Positions 7,755 through 16,630 of a stretch of 36,450 nucleotides of DNA are shown one piece after another; positions within the stretch are counted from its first letter, which is position 1; each line of letters begins with the position of its first letter. This stretch comes from Mycobacteriales bacterium (lineage in GTDB: Bacteria > Actinomycetota > Actinomycetes > Mycobacteriales > CADCTP01): contig DASYKU010000054.1 in the NCBI GenBank assembly GCA_035995165.1, positions 1-36,450 on the forward strand. The letters are read 5' to 3'. The position numbers and the translations under genes were made by a program. The notes under the pieces were generated by a model that was not told the DNA's origin, ran no database searches, and saw only the letters and a program-made list of their open reading frames with translations.

Positions 7755-10700
7755 TCAGTCCGTGGACACCGGCTGCGGCGGGCCCGCGGGACGGCTGGCC
7801 GCCCGCCGGCGCCGTCGCGGCGCGGCTCCGTTCGTGCCGTTCACGGCGCCGTTGGAGCCGGCTACCGGTTCCGGCGAGGCCGGGAACTCCTCGGTGCCGC
7901 CGCTCGGGGCGACGACGCCGTTGGAGCCCGCGACCGGCTCGGTCGGGTCCGGGTCGGTCGACCCGGTCCCGGTCGCGACCGACTCCAACGGACCGACCCC
8001 GTTCGACGCGAGCGGGCCGGCGCCGGAGGCACCCGGAGCGGGTGTCTCCGCTCCGGCAGCCGTCGCCGCGGTGGCCGGCTCTGCTGCCGGGGCGGCGGCG
8101 CCGGTCGCCGGGGCGGACGGGGTGTCGATCTCGATGACCGCCGGGGCGTCGGTGCTGGCCGGCGGGCTGCCGGCCGGAGCCGCTGCCCGGCGCCGGGTCC
8201 GGCGGGGACGGGTCGCGGCCGGGGCGGGCGCGTCCGGGTCGGCGACCGGCTCGGCCGCGTTCCGCACGTCCGCACCCGGGTCCGGCACCGCCGCCGCCAG
8301 GTCGCCCGACCCAGCTGCCGAAGCCGCCGGCGGCGCCTCGGCCCGTACGGTCACGTCCGCCTCGGGCTCGACCGCCTCGACCGTGTCCACGGCCTCGTCG
8401 GCCGCGCGGTGGTCCTCCGAGGCCACGTCGACCTCGTCCGGAGTCGCCGGACGGCCGTCGACCTCCTCCGGAGTCGCCGGATGGCCGCCGTCCTCGTCCG
8501 GCGTCGCCGCCGGGCGCCCGGCGAGCAGGGCGGGGGTCGGCGGACCGGCCTCCGCGACCGCGCCCCGGCGACCACGCCGGCTCTTCACCGGCGCCTGCTC
8601 CTGGCTCGTCTTGCGCACGTCGTCCACCGGGTCGAGGTGTACGAGCACCCCACGGCCGTTACAGGTCGGGCACGGCTCGGAGAACGACTCCAGCAGCCCC
8701 TGCCCGACCCGCTTGCGGGTCATCTGCACGAGGCCGAGCGAGGTCACCTCGGCGACCTGGTGCTTGGTCCGGTCCCGGCCCAGGCACTCGGTCAGCCGCC
8801 GCAGCACGAGGTCGCGGTTGCTCTCCAGCACCATGTCGATGAAGTCGATGACGATGATGCCGCCGATGTCCCGCAGCCGGAGCTGGCGGACGATCTCCTC
8901 GGCCGCCTCCAGGTTGTTGCGGGTCACCGTCTGCTCGAGGTTGCCGCCCTGGCCGACGAACTTGCCGGTGTTGACGTCGATGACCGTCATGGCCTCGGTC
9001 CGGTCGATGACCAGCGACCCGCCCGAGGGCAGGTACACCTTGCGGTCCAGGCCCTTGAGCAACTGCTCCTCGATGCGCAGGTCGTGGAAGGCGTCGCCGT
9101 CCCCGGTCCACCGGGACAACCGCGGCAGCAGGTCCGGCGCGACGTGGTCGACGTACTGGCTGATCATCTCCCAGGCGTCCTCGCCCGAGACGACCAGCTT
9201 GGTGAAGTCCTCGTTGAAGACGTCCCGGACGACGCGCAGCTCCAGGTCGGGCTCCGAGTACAGCAGGGTGGGCGCGGACTTCGTCTGCCCGGCCTTCTGC
9301 TGGATCGTCTCCCACTGCGCCTGCAGCCGCTGCACGTCGCGGGTGAGCTCCTCCTCGGAGGCGCCCTCGGCCGCGGTTCGGATGATCACGCCGGCGTTGT
9401 CCGGCACGATCCGCCGCAGGATGTCCTTCAGCCGGGACCGCTCGGTGTCGGGCAGCTTGCGGCTGATGCCGGTCATCGACCCGTTCGGGACGTAGACCAG
9501 GTAGCGGCCGGGCAGGCTGACCTGGCTGGTCAGCCGGGCGCCCTTGTGCCCGATCGGATCCTTGGTGACCTGCACGACGATGTTGTCGCCGGACTTCAGC
9601 GCGTGCTCGATCGAGCGCGCGCGGCCCTCCAGGCCGGCCACGTCCCAGTTGACCTCGCCCGCGTACAGGACCGCGTTGCGGCCCTTGCCGATGTCGACGA
9701 ACGCGGCCTCCATGCTCGGGAGCACGTTCTGCACCCGGCCGAGGTAGACGTTCCCCGCGTACGACGTGGAGCTCGCCTTGGTCACGTAGTGCTCGACCAG
9801 GATGTTGTCCTCGAGCACCGCGATCTGGGTCCGGTCGCCGCGCTGACGCACGACCATCTCCCGGTCCACGGCCTCGCGCCGGGCCAGGAACTCCGACTCG
9901 GTGAGGATCGGCGGACGGCGGCGGCCGGTGTCGCGGCCCTCGCGCCGGCGCTGCCGCTTGGCCTCCAGCCGGGTCGAACCCCGGACGCCGCGGACCTCGT
10001 CGTCGCTGCTCGGGGCCTTCTCCCGCGGCGGCTGCTGCTTGCCGCCGGTCTCGCGGACGTGCACGACCGTGTCCGGCGGGTCGTCCTCGGACGTCCCGTC
10101 GGAGTCGCCCCCGCCACCACCACGGCGGCGACGGCGCCGCCGGCGGCGCGACGACGGGCGGTTGCCGTCCTCGCCGGCCTCGTCCGACTCCTCGTCGGCG
10201 TCGGTCTCGGTCTCGTCGGTGTCGGTGGCCTCGTCGGTCTCCTCGGCCCCGTCCTCGCCGTTCGTACGACCCCGGCCGCGGCCGCGGCGACCGCGACGAC
10301 GCCGGCGGCGGTCCGCGGCGTCGGTCTCGGTCTCCTCGTCGGTTTCCTCGGTCGTCTCTTCCGGCTGCTCCTCGGCCACCGGCTCGGCCGGCTGCTCGGG
10401 CTCCTCGGTCCGGGTACGGCGCCGGCGGCGGGAGGTGGGCTCCTCGGCCACCGGCTCGGCCGGCTGCTCCGGCTCCTCGGTCCGGGTACGGCGCCGGCGG
10501 CGGGAGGTGGGCTCCTCGGCCGGGGCCTCCTCCGCGGGAGCCTCCTCGACCGGGGCGGCGGCCCGGCTGCGGCGACGCGGCGACGGGGTCTCGGCCTCGG
10601 TCGGCGCGACGAACATGACCGGCACCGGAGCGGGCGCCGGGCTGGTCTCGGGCGAGGTGGCGCGCCGGCGGGTACGCCGGGTCGGCTCGGCCGGGTCCCG

Positions 10701-11816
10701 GAACGGGGTGCCGGCGGTCGAGGCGGTCGCCGTCTCGTCCTCGATCGGCTCGTCCGTGACCGGGGGCTCGACCGTCTCGTCGCCGGCCTCGGCGGCCGCG
10801 TCCGCGGCGACGACGTCGCCGGTCGCGGGAGCCGCCTCGGGGGTGGTGGCGGGCTCGGGGGTGGCGGCGGCCTTGGTGGCGCGGCGGCGGCGTCGGGCAG
10901 GGACGGCCGGCTCAACGGTCTCGGCCGTCGCGGCGACGTCCGGCGGGACGTCACCCGCCGGACCGCTGATCGCGCTGCCGACCGGGGCGTCGCTGCTGGC
11001 GGACGTGCCGGCAGCACCGCCTGCGGCCCGGCGACGGGTCGACCGCCGGCCGGTCGTGGAGGTGGCCAGCGGCTCGCCGGCGGTGGTGTCCGTCGCAGGG
11101 GCGCCGGTCTGCGTCCCGGTCGCGGCGTCGCTGGTCGCGGGGTCGCTGGTCTGCGACGTGCTCGCGGCGGGAGCATCCGTGCTGGTCACAGGCGTGCCGG
11201 CGGGGGCGGCGGCGGTCCGGCGGGACCGGGTGCGCTTGGCCGGGGCGGCGGGCGCGCTCTCGGCCGCCTCGACGGCCGTGACCGCGGCAACCGCAGCGGC
11301 GACGTCACCGGCCGTCTCGTCCGCCGGAGCCGGCGCGCCGGCTCCGGGGGCGGGCGCCTCGGCTGCGGGCGCCTCGGCTGCGGGCGTCGGCGATCCGGCG
11401 GGCGCGGCGGCGGACCGGCGGGTCCGGGTCCGCTTCGCAGGCGCTGCAGCCGCGGCAGGCGCGGCCGGCGCCTCGGCCGACGCCTCCGAGGCGGCCACCT
11501 TGGCCGCCGGAGTCTCGACCTCAGGCTTAGGGGTCGCCTTGCGCGGCGCCCGCTTCCGCGGCGCCTTCGCCGCGGTCGGCTCGGCCGCCGCCGGCTCAGG
11601 CGCGGCAGCCCCGGCCGAGGCCGCGGAGTCCGGAGCCGCGGCGTCCGAAGCGACAGAAGCAGCTTCCGGGGCGGCCGAAGCGGCGGCCGAGGCAGCCGCC
11701 GTACTCCGTCGACGCCGCGTCCGCGGAGCCGTACCCTCCGGCGGCGTCACCGCGTTGTTCTCATCAACGGCGCCACGGGTCTCCCCGTCGGCGCCGGTCG
11801 GCTCGTTATCGAGCAT
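7755..11816 (-). CDS. rne: ribonuclease E/G
   Basis: Single-strand endoribonuclease that starts mRNA decay and matures rRNA. With the ATG at 11816 (GGAG nine bases upstream) it has 1353 residues, similar to Streptomyces RNase ES, which also places the catalytic core internally. Residues 1 to about 620 are a low-complexity Ala/Pro/Glu region with Arg-rich clusters (RRRRRTRT, RRRRGRRGRGRG), likely disordered and RNA- or partner-binding. The core follows: S1 domain near 670-750 (VYLGRVQNVLPSMEAAFVDIG), catalytic aspartates in VIDVNTGKF and IDFIDM, and zinc-link CPTCNGRG near 1050. A second Ala/Pro-rich tail with TRPRRTRRRA clusters fills the C-terminus. A 72-base tandem duplication lies in the N-terminal part. 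It is downstream of the radical SAM cassette and upstream of rplU. Confidence 0.95.
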   Translation of the reverse strand: MLDNEPTGADGETRGAVDENNAVTPPEGTAPRTRRRRSTAAASAAASAAPEAASVASDAAAPDSAASAGAAAPEPAAAEPTAAKAPRKRAPRKATPKPEVETPAAKVAASEASAEAPAAPAAAAAPAKRTRTRRSAAAPAGSPTPAAEAPAAEAPAPGAGAPAPADETAGDVAAAVAAVTAVEAAESAPAAPAKRTRSRRTAAAPAGTPVTSTDAPAASTSQTSDPATSDAATGTQTGAPATDTTAGEPLATSTTGRRSTRRRAAGGAAGTSASSDAPVGSAISGPAGDVPPDVAATAETVEPAVPARRRRRATKAAATPEPATTPEAAPATGDVVAADAAAEAGDETVEPPVTDEPIEDETATASTAGTPFRDPAEPTRRTRRRATSPETSPAPAPVPVMFVAPTEAETPSPRRRSRAAAPVEEAPAEEAPAEEPTSRRRRRTRTEEPEQPAEPVAEEPTSRRRRRTRTEEPEQPAEPVAEEQPEETTEETDEETETDAADRRRRRRGRRGRGRGRTNGEDGAEETDEATDTDETETDADEESDEAGEDGNRPSSRRRRRRRRRGGGGGDSDGTSEDDPPDTVVHVRETGGKQQPPREKAPSSDDEVRGVRGSTRLEAKRQRRREGRDTGRRRPPILTESEFLARREAVDREMVVRQRGDRTQIAVLEDNILVEHYVTKASSTSYAGNVYLGRVQNVLPSMEAAFVDIGKGRNAVLYAGEVNWDVAGLEGRARSIEHALKSGDNIVVQVTKDPIGHKGARLTSQVSLPGRYLVYVPNGSMTGISRKLPDTERSRLKDILRRIVPDNAGVIIRTAAEGASEEELTRDVQRLQAQWETIQQKAGQTKSAPTLLYSEPDLELRVVRDVFNEDFTKLVVSGEDAWEMISQYVDHVAPDLLPRLSRWTGDGDAFHDLRIEEQLLKGLDRKVYLPSGGSLVIDRTEAMTVIDVNTGKFVGQGGNLEQTVTRNNLEAAEEIVRQLRLRDIGGIIVIDFIDMVLESNRDLVLRRLTECLGRDRTKHQVAEVTSLGLVQMTRKRVGQGLLESFSEPCPTCNGRGVLVHLDPVDDVRKTSQEQAPVKSRRGRRGAVAEAGPPTPALLAGRPAATPDEDGGHPATPEEVDGRPATPDEVDVASEDHRAADEAVDTVEAVEPEADVTVRAEAPPAASAAGSGDLAAAVPDPGADVRNAAEPVADPDAPAPAATRPRRTRRRAAAPAGSPPASTDAPAVIEIDTPSAPATGAAAPAAEPATAATAAGAETPAPGASGAGPLASNGVGPLESVATGTGSTDPDPTEPVAGSNGVVAPSGGTEEFPASPEPVAGSNGAVNGTNGAAPRRRRRAASRPAGPPQPVSTD
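10368..10511 (-). repeat. 72-bp tandem duplication inside rne
   Basis: Two adjacent 72-base units differ at one base (10398 G, 10470 C) and encode two copies of a 24-residue block containing TSRRRRRTRTEEPEQPAEP. A third partial copy follows. The duplication is in frame and near-identical, so it is recent or kept uniform by recombination. Confidence 0.85.
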
Positions 11817-11892
11817 CCGGTTGTCTCCGTTTCGGCTCCCGGGCGCGCACGGTGACGCACGCGACCGCACGGGAGCGGTCTGCGGTAGCACT

Positions 11893-11911
11893 CCTGCCCA
11901 TTTGCGGCAGG
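11893..11911 (-). promoter_or_regulatory. hairpin in rne upstream region
   Basis: CCTGCC (11893-11898) and GGCAGG (11906-11911) with a 7-base loop lie in the 141-base gap between the TIGR03936-type gene and rne. It may be a weak terminator or part of an rne leader. No clear promoter was seen here. Confidence 0.35.
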
Positions 11912-11957
11912 CGTCCCACCTAAGTCTTCGTGGTCCCGCGTGCCGACCGGTCTTCGA

Positions 11958-12782
11958 TCAGACCGCGGGGGTGGAGCCGACGGACGGCACCGCCTGCTCC
12001 TCCGGGAGCGGCGCACCCGCGACCTCCGAGGCCGGGATGACCGCCGCGCGATCCGGCGCGAGCGGGTCGGCGAACCGGCCGCGGTCGTCAAGCCGACCCT
12101 GCGCCAACCGGGTCGCCCGTGGCGGAGCGGTTGGCACCAGGCCGGCGACGGCACGCAGCGCGGCGAGCACGTCGTCGGGTCGAACAGCAGGTGTGACCTG
12201 CCGTACGACCAGTTCAAGTATCGCACAGCCGTCCCCGGACCCGGCGGGCGACGCGCTCGCGGCCACCACGGGGCCCCGGGCGTCGAGGTGGCGGCGCCCG
12301 TCCTTGGTCAGTCGCTCGACCTCGACGTGGTCCGTGGCGAGGAACGCGGCGACCGCGCCGGCCGCCTGCTCGGGCGTGACGCCGGGCAGCTCCAGGCGCC
12401 AGGCCGAGGCCTCGATCCGCTCCGGCAGCCCGCCCGTGCCCGGCCGGACCTCGACGCACTCCAGCACGTCCAGGCCGGGCGGCAGCGAGATGTCCAGGGC
12501 CTCCCGCAGTCGCTCGACGTCGACCGGGACGGCCAGCCCGAGCTCCAGGTACTCGGCCTCGCTGGACACGCCCGTCGGCGCCGCGCCGACGTAGGAGATC
12601 TTGGGGTGCGGGCTGAACCCGGCCGAGTACGCGATCGGCACGTCCGCCCGCCGCAACGCCCGCTCGAACGCCCGGGCGAAGTCCCGGTGCGAGGTGAAGC
12701 GCAACCGTCCGCGCTTCGCGTACCGCACGCGGACCTTCTGCACCGTGGGCGGCGGCGGCGGCCCCTCCGGTTGCCGCGCCAT
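11958..12782 (-). CDS. TIGR03936 family radical SAM-associated protein (DUF2344)
   Basis: A 274-residue protein of the DUF2344/TIGR03936 family, found next to or fused with the TIGR03960 radical SAM proteins; its biochemical role is not established. Family features are the N-terminal VQKVRVRYAKRGRLRFTSH, followed by DFARAFERALRRADVPIAYS and GFSPHPKISY (about residues 14-62). The start at 12782 is chosen because the ATG overlaps the Uma2 stop (TGATG) and the family motif begins shortly after. It is the last gene of the cassette before rne. In most genomes known to me the partner radical SAM gene is directly upstream; here a Uma2 gene intervenes. Confidence 0.88.
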   Translation of the reverse strand: MARQPEGPPPPPTVQKVRVRYAKRGRLRFTSHRDFARAFERALRRADVPIAYSAGFSPHPKISYVGAAPTGVSSEAEYLELGLAVPVDVERLREALDISLPPGLDVLECVEVRPGTGGLPERIEASAWRLELPGVTPEQAAGAVAAFLATDHVEVERLTKDGRRHLDARGPVVAASASPAGSGDGCAILELVVRQVTPAVRPDDVLAALRAVAGLVPTAPPRATRLAQGRLDDRGRFADPLAPDRAAVIPASEVAGAPLPEEQAVPSVGSTPAV

Positions 12783-13366
12783 CAGCCCCTCCGCCGCGGG
12801 CCGACGAGGTCCGCCGGCCGCAGCTGCACCGGGAACGGCGTCTCCACCAGCGCCGACTCCCCCGCCGGCACGGTCCGCACCATCCGGTACGCCGACCCCG
12901 CCAGCTCGCACAGCACGAGCGTCGGCGCCTCCTGCTCGTCGAGGTCGATCCGCCAGTAGTGCGGGATGCCGGCATCCGCGTACACCGACGGCTTGGCCAG
13001 GCGGTCGAACCGCCGGGAGGACCGTGACTCGACCTCCACGACCACGAGCACGTCCTCCGGGGCGAACAACTTGGCCTCCGGGGTGATCGCCGACCTACGC
13101 ACGACCAGCACGTCGGGCTCGAGCACGCTGTCACCGATGACGACGACGGTCTCGAGGACCGCCAGGTCGTCGGGCACCGCGGGCCGCAGCAGGGCGACGA
13201 GCTCGCCGGCGACGAGCTGGTGCCACGGGGTCGGGCCGGCGGACACGATCAGACTCCCGTCGATGATCTCGTAACGGTGCCCACCCGGCAGGTCCTGCAG
13301 GTCGTCCCAGGTCCAGCTCCGGTCGCGGGTGCTCTGGAGCACCCCGTCCACCGTCTCCGTGGTCAT
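12782..13366 (-). CDS. Uma2 family (DUF820) putative endonuclease
   Basis: A 194-residue member of the Uma2/DUF820 family, restriction-endonuclease-like (PD-(D/E)XK) proteins abundant in cyanobacteria and actinomycetes and of largely unknown function. Visible features: RYEIIDGSLIVS near residue 30, PTPWHQLVAGEL near 48, the putative catalytic LEPDVLVVR near 93 and VLVVVEVESRSS near 115, then KPSVYADAGIPHYWRIDLD. The start at 13366 has AAGGAGGTG before the ATG; a start at 13399 would lack a site. It sits between two radical SAM cassette genes and its stop overlaps the next start, so it is co-translated with them. The position looks like an insertion into a conserved pair. Target and substrate are unknown. 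Confidence 0.85.
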   Translation of the reverse strand: MTTETVDGVLQSTRDRSWTWDDLQDLPGGHRYEIIDGSLIVSAGPTPWHQLVAGELVALLRPAVPDDLAVLETVVVIGDSVLEPDVLVVRRSAITPEAKLFAPEDVLVVVEVESRSSRRFDRLAKPSVYADAGIPHYWRIDLDEQEAPTLVLCELAGSAYRMVRTVPAGESALVETPFPVQLRPADLVGPRRRG

Positions 13367-13420
13367 CGGCACCTCCTTCCGAGGATCATCGTTGTCCATC
13401 TGGCTCCCGCACCGATCTCG

Positions 13421-13429
13421 TTGTCCACA
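13421..13429 (+). other. DnaA-box-like sequence
   Basis: TTGTCCACA, the exact high-GC actinomycete DnaA-box consensus, lies in the 66-base gap before the Uma2 gene. A weaker match, TTGTCCATC, begins at 13392. Chance occurrence is possible. Confidence 0.3.
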
Positions 13430-13432
13430 GGA

Positions 13433-15352
13433 TCAGGTGAGGGCGGGGCGCATGGTCGGGAGCGGGAGGAGGGTCTTGCCGGTGGGACCGATCTGGATCT
13501 CGGTGCCCATCCCGGGACAGACGCCGCAGTCGTAACACGGCGTCCACCGGCAGTCGTCCTGCTCCTCCTCGGACAGGGCGTCCTGCCAGTCGGTCCAGAG
13601 CCACTCCTTGTCCAGCCCGGAGTCGAGGTGGTCCCAGGGCAGGACCTCGTTCTCGGCCCGCTCGCGCTCGGTGTACCAGGGGACGTCGACACCGACCGCG
13701 GCCGCCGCCTCCATCCACCGCGAGTACGAGAAGTGCTCGCTCCAGCCGTCGAACCGGCCGCCGTCCTCCCAGACCCGCCGGATCACCGCCGACACCCGCC
13801 GGTCCCCGCGGGACAGCAGTCCCTCCACGATCGAGGGCTGCCCGTCGTGGTAGCGGAAGCCGATGGCCCGGCCCAGCGAGCGGTCGGAGTTGATCGCGTC
13901 CCGCAGCAGGCGAAGGCGGGCGTCCACCACAGCGGCCGCCGTCTGCGCCGCCCACTGGAACGGCGTGTGCGGCTTGGGTACGAACGCCCCGATCGAGACC
14001 GTGCAGCGGACGTCCTTGGTCCCGGCCGCGGCCCGCCCGGCCCGGATCACGTCGTGCGCCATCGAGGCGATCTCCAGCACGTCCTCGTCGGTCTCGGTCG
14101 GCAGGCCGCACATGAAGTAGAGCTTCACCTGCCGCCAGCCGTTCGCGTACGCCGTGGTGACGGTCGAGATGAGGTCCTCGCGGGACACCATCTTGTTGAT
14201 CACCCGGCGCAGCCGCTCGGAACCGCCCTCGGGCGCGAAGGTCAGCCCGGACCGCCGCCCGTTGCGGGACAGCTCCTTGGCCAGGTCGACGTTGAACGCG
14301 TCCACCCGGGTCGAGGGCAGCGAGAGCGAGGTGTTGGTCCCCTCGTACCGGTCGGCCAGGCCCTTGGTGACCGCGGCGATCTCGGAGTGGTCGGCCGAGG
14401 ACAGCGAGAGCAGGCCGACCTCCTGGAAGCCGGTCGCCTCCAGCCCGGCCTTGACCATCTCGCCGATGCCGGTGATGGAACGCTCCCGCACCGGGCGGGT
14501 GATCATCCCGGCCTGGCAGAACCGGCAGCCGCGGGTGCAGCCGCGGAAGATCTCCACCGACATCCGCTCGTGCACGGACTCGGCCAGCGGAACCAGCGGC
14601 TGCTTCGGGTACGGCCACTCGTCCAGGTCCATCACCGTGTGCTTGTAGACCCGGTGCGGCACGTCCGCCCGGTTCGGCACGACCCGCCGGATCCGGCCGT
14701 CCGGCAGGTAGTCCACGTCGTAGAAGCGCGGCACGTAGACGCCGCCGGCCCGGGACAGCCGGAACAGGATCTCCTCCCGCCCGCCCGGGCACCCCTCGCC
14801 CTTCCAGGCCGCGATGAGGTCGGTGATCAGCCCGACGGCCTGCTCGCCGTCGCCGAGCACGGCCGCGTCGACGAACTCCGCGATCGGCTCCGGGTTGAAC
14901 GCCGCGTGCCCGCCGGCCAGCACGATCGGGTGCTCGTCGGTCCGGTCCGCGGCCGCGAGCGGGATCCCGGCCAGGTCCAGCGCGGTGAGCAGGTTGGTGT
15001 AGCCGAGCTCGGTGGAGAACGACACCCCGAGCACGTCGAACGCGCCGACCGGACGGTGCCCGTCGACGGTGAACTGCGGGATGCCGTGCTCGCGCATGAG
15101 CGCCTCGAGATCGGGCCAGACCGCGTACGTCCGCTCGGCCAGCGCGTCCGGGCGTTCGTTGAGGACCTCGTAGAGGATCATGACGCCCTGGTTGGGCAGG
15201 CCGACCTCGTACGCGTCGGGGTACATCAGGGCCCAGCGGACGGTGGCCGCGTCCCAGTCCTTGACGGTGCTGTTGAGCTCGCCGCCGACGTACTGGATGG
15301 GCTTCTGCACGCGCGGAAGCAACGGCTCCAGCAGGGGGAAGACGGACTCCAT
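13433..15352 (-). CDS. TIGR03960 family B12-binding radical SAM protein
   Basis: A 639-residue radical SAM protein of the TIGR03960 type. The N-terminal third resembles a cobalamin-binding domain (VLGVSFSTELGYTNLLTALDLAGIPL, VLAGGHAAFNPEP, about 107-156). The iron-sulphur cluster motif is C272-x3-C276-x2-C279 (RGCTRGCRFCQAG), followed by a TIM-barrel region with FAPEGGSERLRRVINK. A C-terminal cysteine cluster (CRWTPCYDCGVCPG, near 605-620) may hold a second cluster. The exact reaction is unknown; a tRNA or protein modification has been suggested for related families, which is inference. The ATG lies 11 bases after the rodA stop without a strong ribosome site, so it is probably translated with the mre/rodA message. 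Confidence 0.9.
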   Translation of the reverse strand: MESVFPLLEPLLPRVQKPIQYVGGELNSTVKDWDAATVRWALMYPDAYEVGLPNQGVMILYEVLNERPDALAERTYAVWPDLEALMREHGIPQFTVDGHRPVGAFDVLGVSFSTELGYTNLLTALDLAGIPLAAADRTDEHPIVLAGGHAAFNPEPIAEFVDAAVLGDGEQAVGLITDLIAAWKGEGCPGGREEILFRLSRAGGVYVPRFYDVDYLPDGRIRRVVPNRADVPHRVYKHTVMDLDEWPYPKQPLVPLAESVHERMSVEIFRGCTRGCRFCQAGMITRPVRERSITGIGEMVKAGLEATGFQEVGLLSLSSADHSEIAAVTKGLADRYEGTNTSLSLPSTRVDAFNVDLAKELSRNGRRSGLTFAPEGGSERLRRVINKMVSREDLISTVTTAYANGWRQVKLYFMCGLPTETDEDVLEIASMAHDVIRAGRAAAGTKDVRCTVSIGAFVPKPHTPFQWAAQTAAAVVDARLRLLRDAINSDRSLGRAIGFRYHDGQPSIVEGLLSRGDRRVSAVIRRVWEDGGRFDGWSEHFSYSRWMEAAAAVGVDVPWYTERERAENEVLPWDHLDSGLDKEWLWTDWQDALSEEEQDDCRWTPCYDCGVCPGMGTEIQIGPTGKTLLPLPTMRPALT

Positions 15353-15363
15353 GGCGACCGAGC

Positions 15364-16539
15364 CTACTCGGCGCGCCGGGCCCCGACGTTGAGCAGCAGG
15401 CCGATCGCCATCCAGTTGGCGAACATGGCGGAGCCGCCGTAGGAGACGAACGGCAGCGGCAGGCCGGTGATCGGCATGATACCGAGCGTCATCCCGATGT
15501 TGACGAACGTCTGGAACGCGAACCAGCAGGCCACCCCGCCCGCGACGAGCCGGCCGAACAGGTCCGGCGAGCGCCCGGCCAGCCGCAGCGTCCGCCACAG
15601 CAGCAGGCCGAAGAGCAGGATGATCCCGCCCGCGCCGACCAGCCCGAGCTCCTCGCCGGCGACGGTGAAGACGAAGTCGGTCTGCTGCTCGGGCACGAAC
15701 CTGCCGGTGGTCTGGGTGCCGTGGAACAGCCCCGTCCCGGTCAGCCCGCCGTTGCCGATCGCGATCCGGGCCTGGGTGATGTTGTACGCGGACCCGAGCG
15801 TGTCCTGGTCCTGCTGCGTGAACGCCTTGAACCGCTCCAGCTGGTAGTCCTTGAGCACGCCGAGCGAGATCGCGCCGTAGATCACCAGCACGCCGGCCAG
15901 GACGAGGCCGCCGAGCCAGCGCGCGGGCGCGCCGGCCAGCAGCAGCACGCCGAGCACGGTGAACACGAACACCATGGCCGTGCCGAGGTCGGGCTGCAGC
16001 ATGACCAGCCCGAGCGGTACGGCGGCCAGCGCCAGCACCAGCGGCACGTCCGCGCCCCGGGACGCGTGCTCCTGGGTCCGCCGCTCGGCCAGCAGCACCG
16101 CCATCCCGGCCACCAGCGCGACCTTGGCGAACTCGCTCGGCTGCACCTGGAACCCGCCGCCGAGCACGATCCAGGAGTGCGCGCCGTTGATCGTCGACCC
16201 GATCAGCAGCACCGCGACCAGGCCGAGGCAGGACGCCACGTAGATCAGCGGCGCGTACGCCCGCAGGGCCCGGTAGTCGACCAGCGTGAACACCAGGCAC
16301 AGCACCAGCCCGATCGCCAGGTTCACCAGGTGCCGGCGCAGGAACGAGTCCGGGTCGGCGCCGGCGTCCAGCAGCCGCGGCCGGGTCGCCGACCAGACCA
16401 GCAGGGCGCCGATCAGCGAGAGCGCCAGCGCGGTGCCGGCGATCACCCAGTCGACGCGCCACCTGAAGCCCTCGTGCTCGCGCGGCCCGACCAGGCCCCG
16501 CCCGAGCGGAGCCCGACCCAGCGGCGGCAACCCCGTCAC
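15364..16539 (-). CDS. rodA: RodA/FtsW family glycosyltransferase
   Basis: SEDS-family peptidoglycan polymerase acting with PBP2 in the elongation machinery of the cytoplasmic membrane. The 391-residue protein has about ten hydrophobic segments and the family landmarks GGGFQVQPSEFAKVALV, MLQPDLGTAMVF and, near the end, GITLP-type TGLPLPFVSYGGSAM. The GTG start at 16539 is supported by GAGGAG eight bases upstream. It follows the PBP2 gene by 91 bases, a gap holding a hairpin. The pairing identifies it as RodA rather than FtsW; the Streptomyces counterpart is called Sfr and serves spore-wall synthesis. Confidence 0.95.
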   Translation of the reverse strand: MTGLPPLGRAPLGRGLVGPREHEGFRWRVDWVIAGTALALSLIGALLVWSATRPRLLDAGADPDSFLRRHLVNLAIGLVLCLVFTLVDYRALRAYAPLIYVASCLGLVAVLLIGSTINGAHSWIVLGGGFQVQPSEFAKVALVAGMAVLLAERRTQEHASRGADVPLVLALAAVPLGLVMLQPDLGTAMVFVFTVLGVLLLAGAPARWLGGLVLAGVLVIYGAISLGVLKDYQLERFKAFTQQDQDTLGSAYNITQARIAIGNGGLTGTGLFHGTQTTGRFVPEQQTDFVFTVAGEELGLVGAGGIILLFGLLLWRTLRLAGRSPDLFGRLVAGGVACWFAFQTFVNIGMTLGIMPITGLPLPFVSYGGSAMFANWMAIGLLLNVGARRAE

Positions 16540-16558
16540 TGTGCCCGCTCCTCGGACA

Positions 16559-16586
16559 GACCGGCAGGCGCGAGCGCCGGCTGGTC
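16559..16586 (-). promoter_or_regulatory. hairpin between PBP2 and rodA genes
   Basis: Thirteen-base arms around a GA dinucleotide pair at 11 of 13 positions (16559-16571 with 16574-16586). The hairpin is just upstream of the rodA ribosome site and could act as a processing or attenuation element within the mre operon. Confidence 0.4.
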
Positions 16587-16630
16587 GGCCCTCCTCACTC
16601 CCGGCGGGCGCTGCGAGCCCTCGCGCCCGC

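Noticed and set aside
7410-11855. A 1481-codon open frame antisense to rne
   Set aside because: It mirrors the rne codon pattern in very GC-rich DNA, has Arg/Gly/Leu-rich low-complexity sequence and no recognisable domain.
9901-12594. An 897-codon open frame on the plus strand over rne and the TIGR03936 gene
   Set aside because: Composition-driven antisense frame (Ser/Ala/Arg runs), with clear family proteins on the opposite strand.
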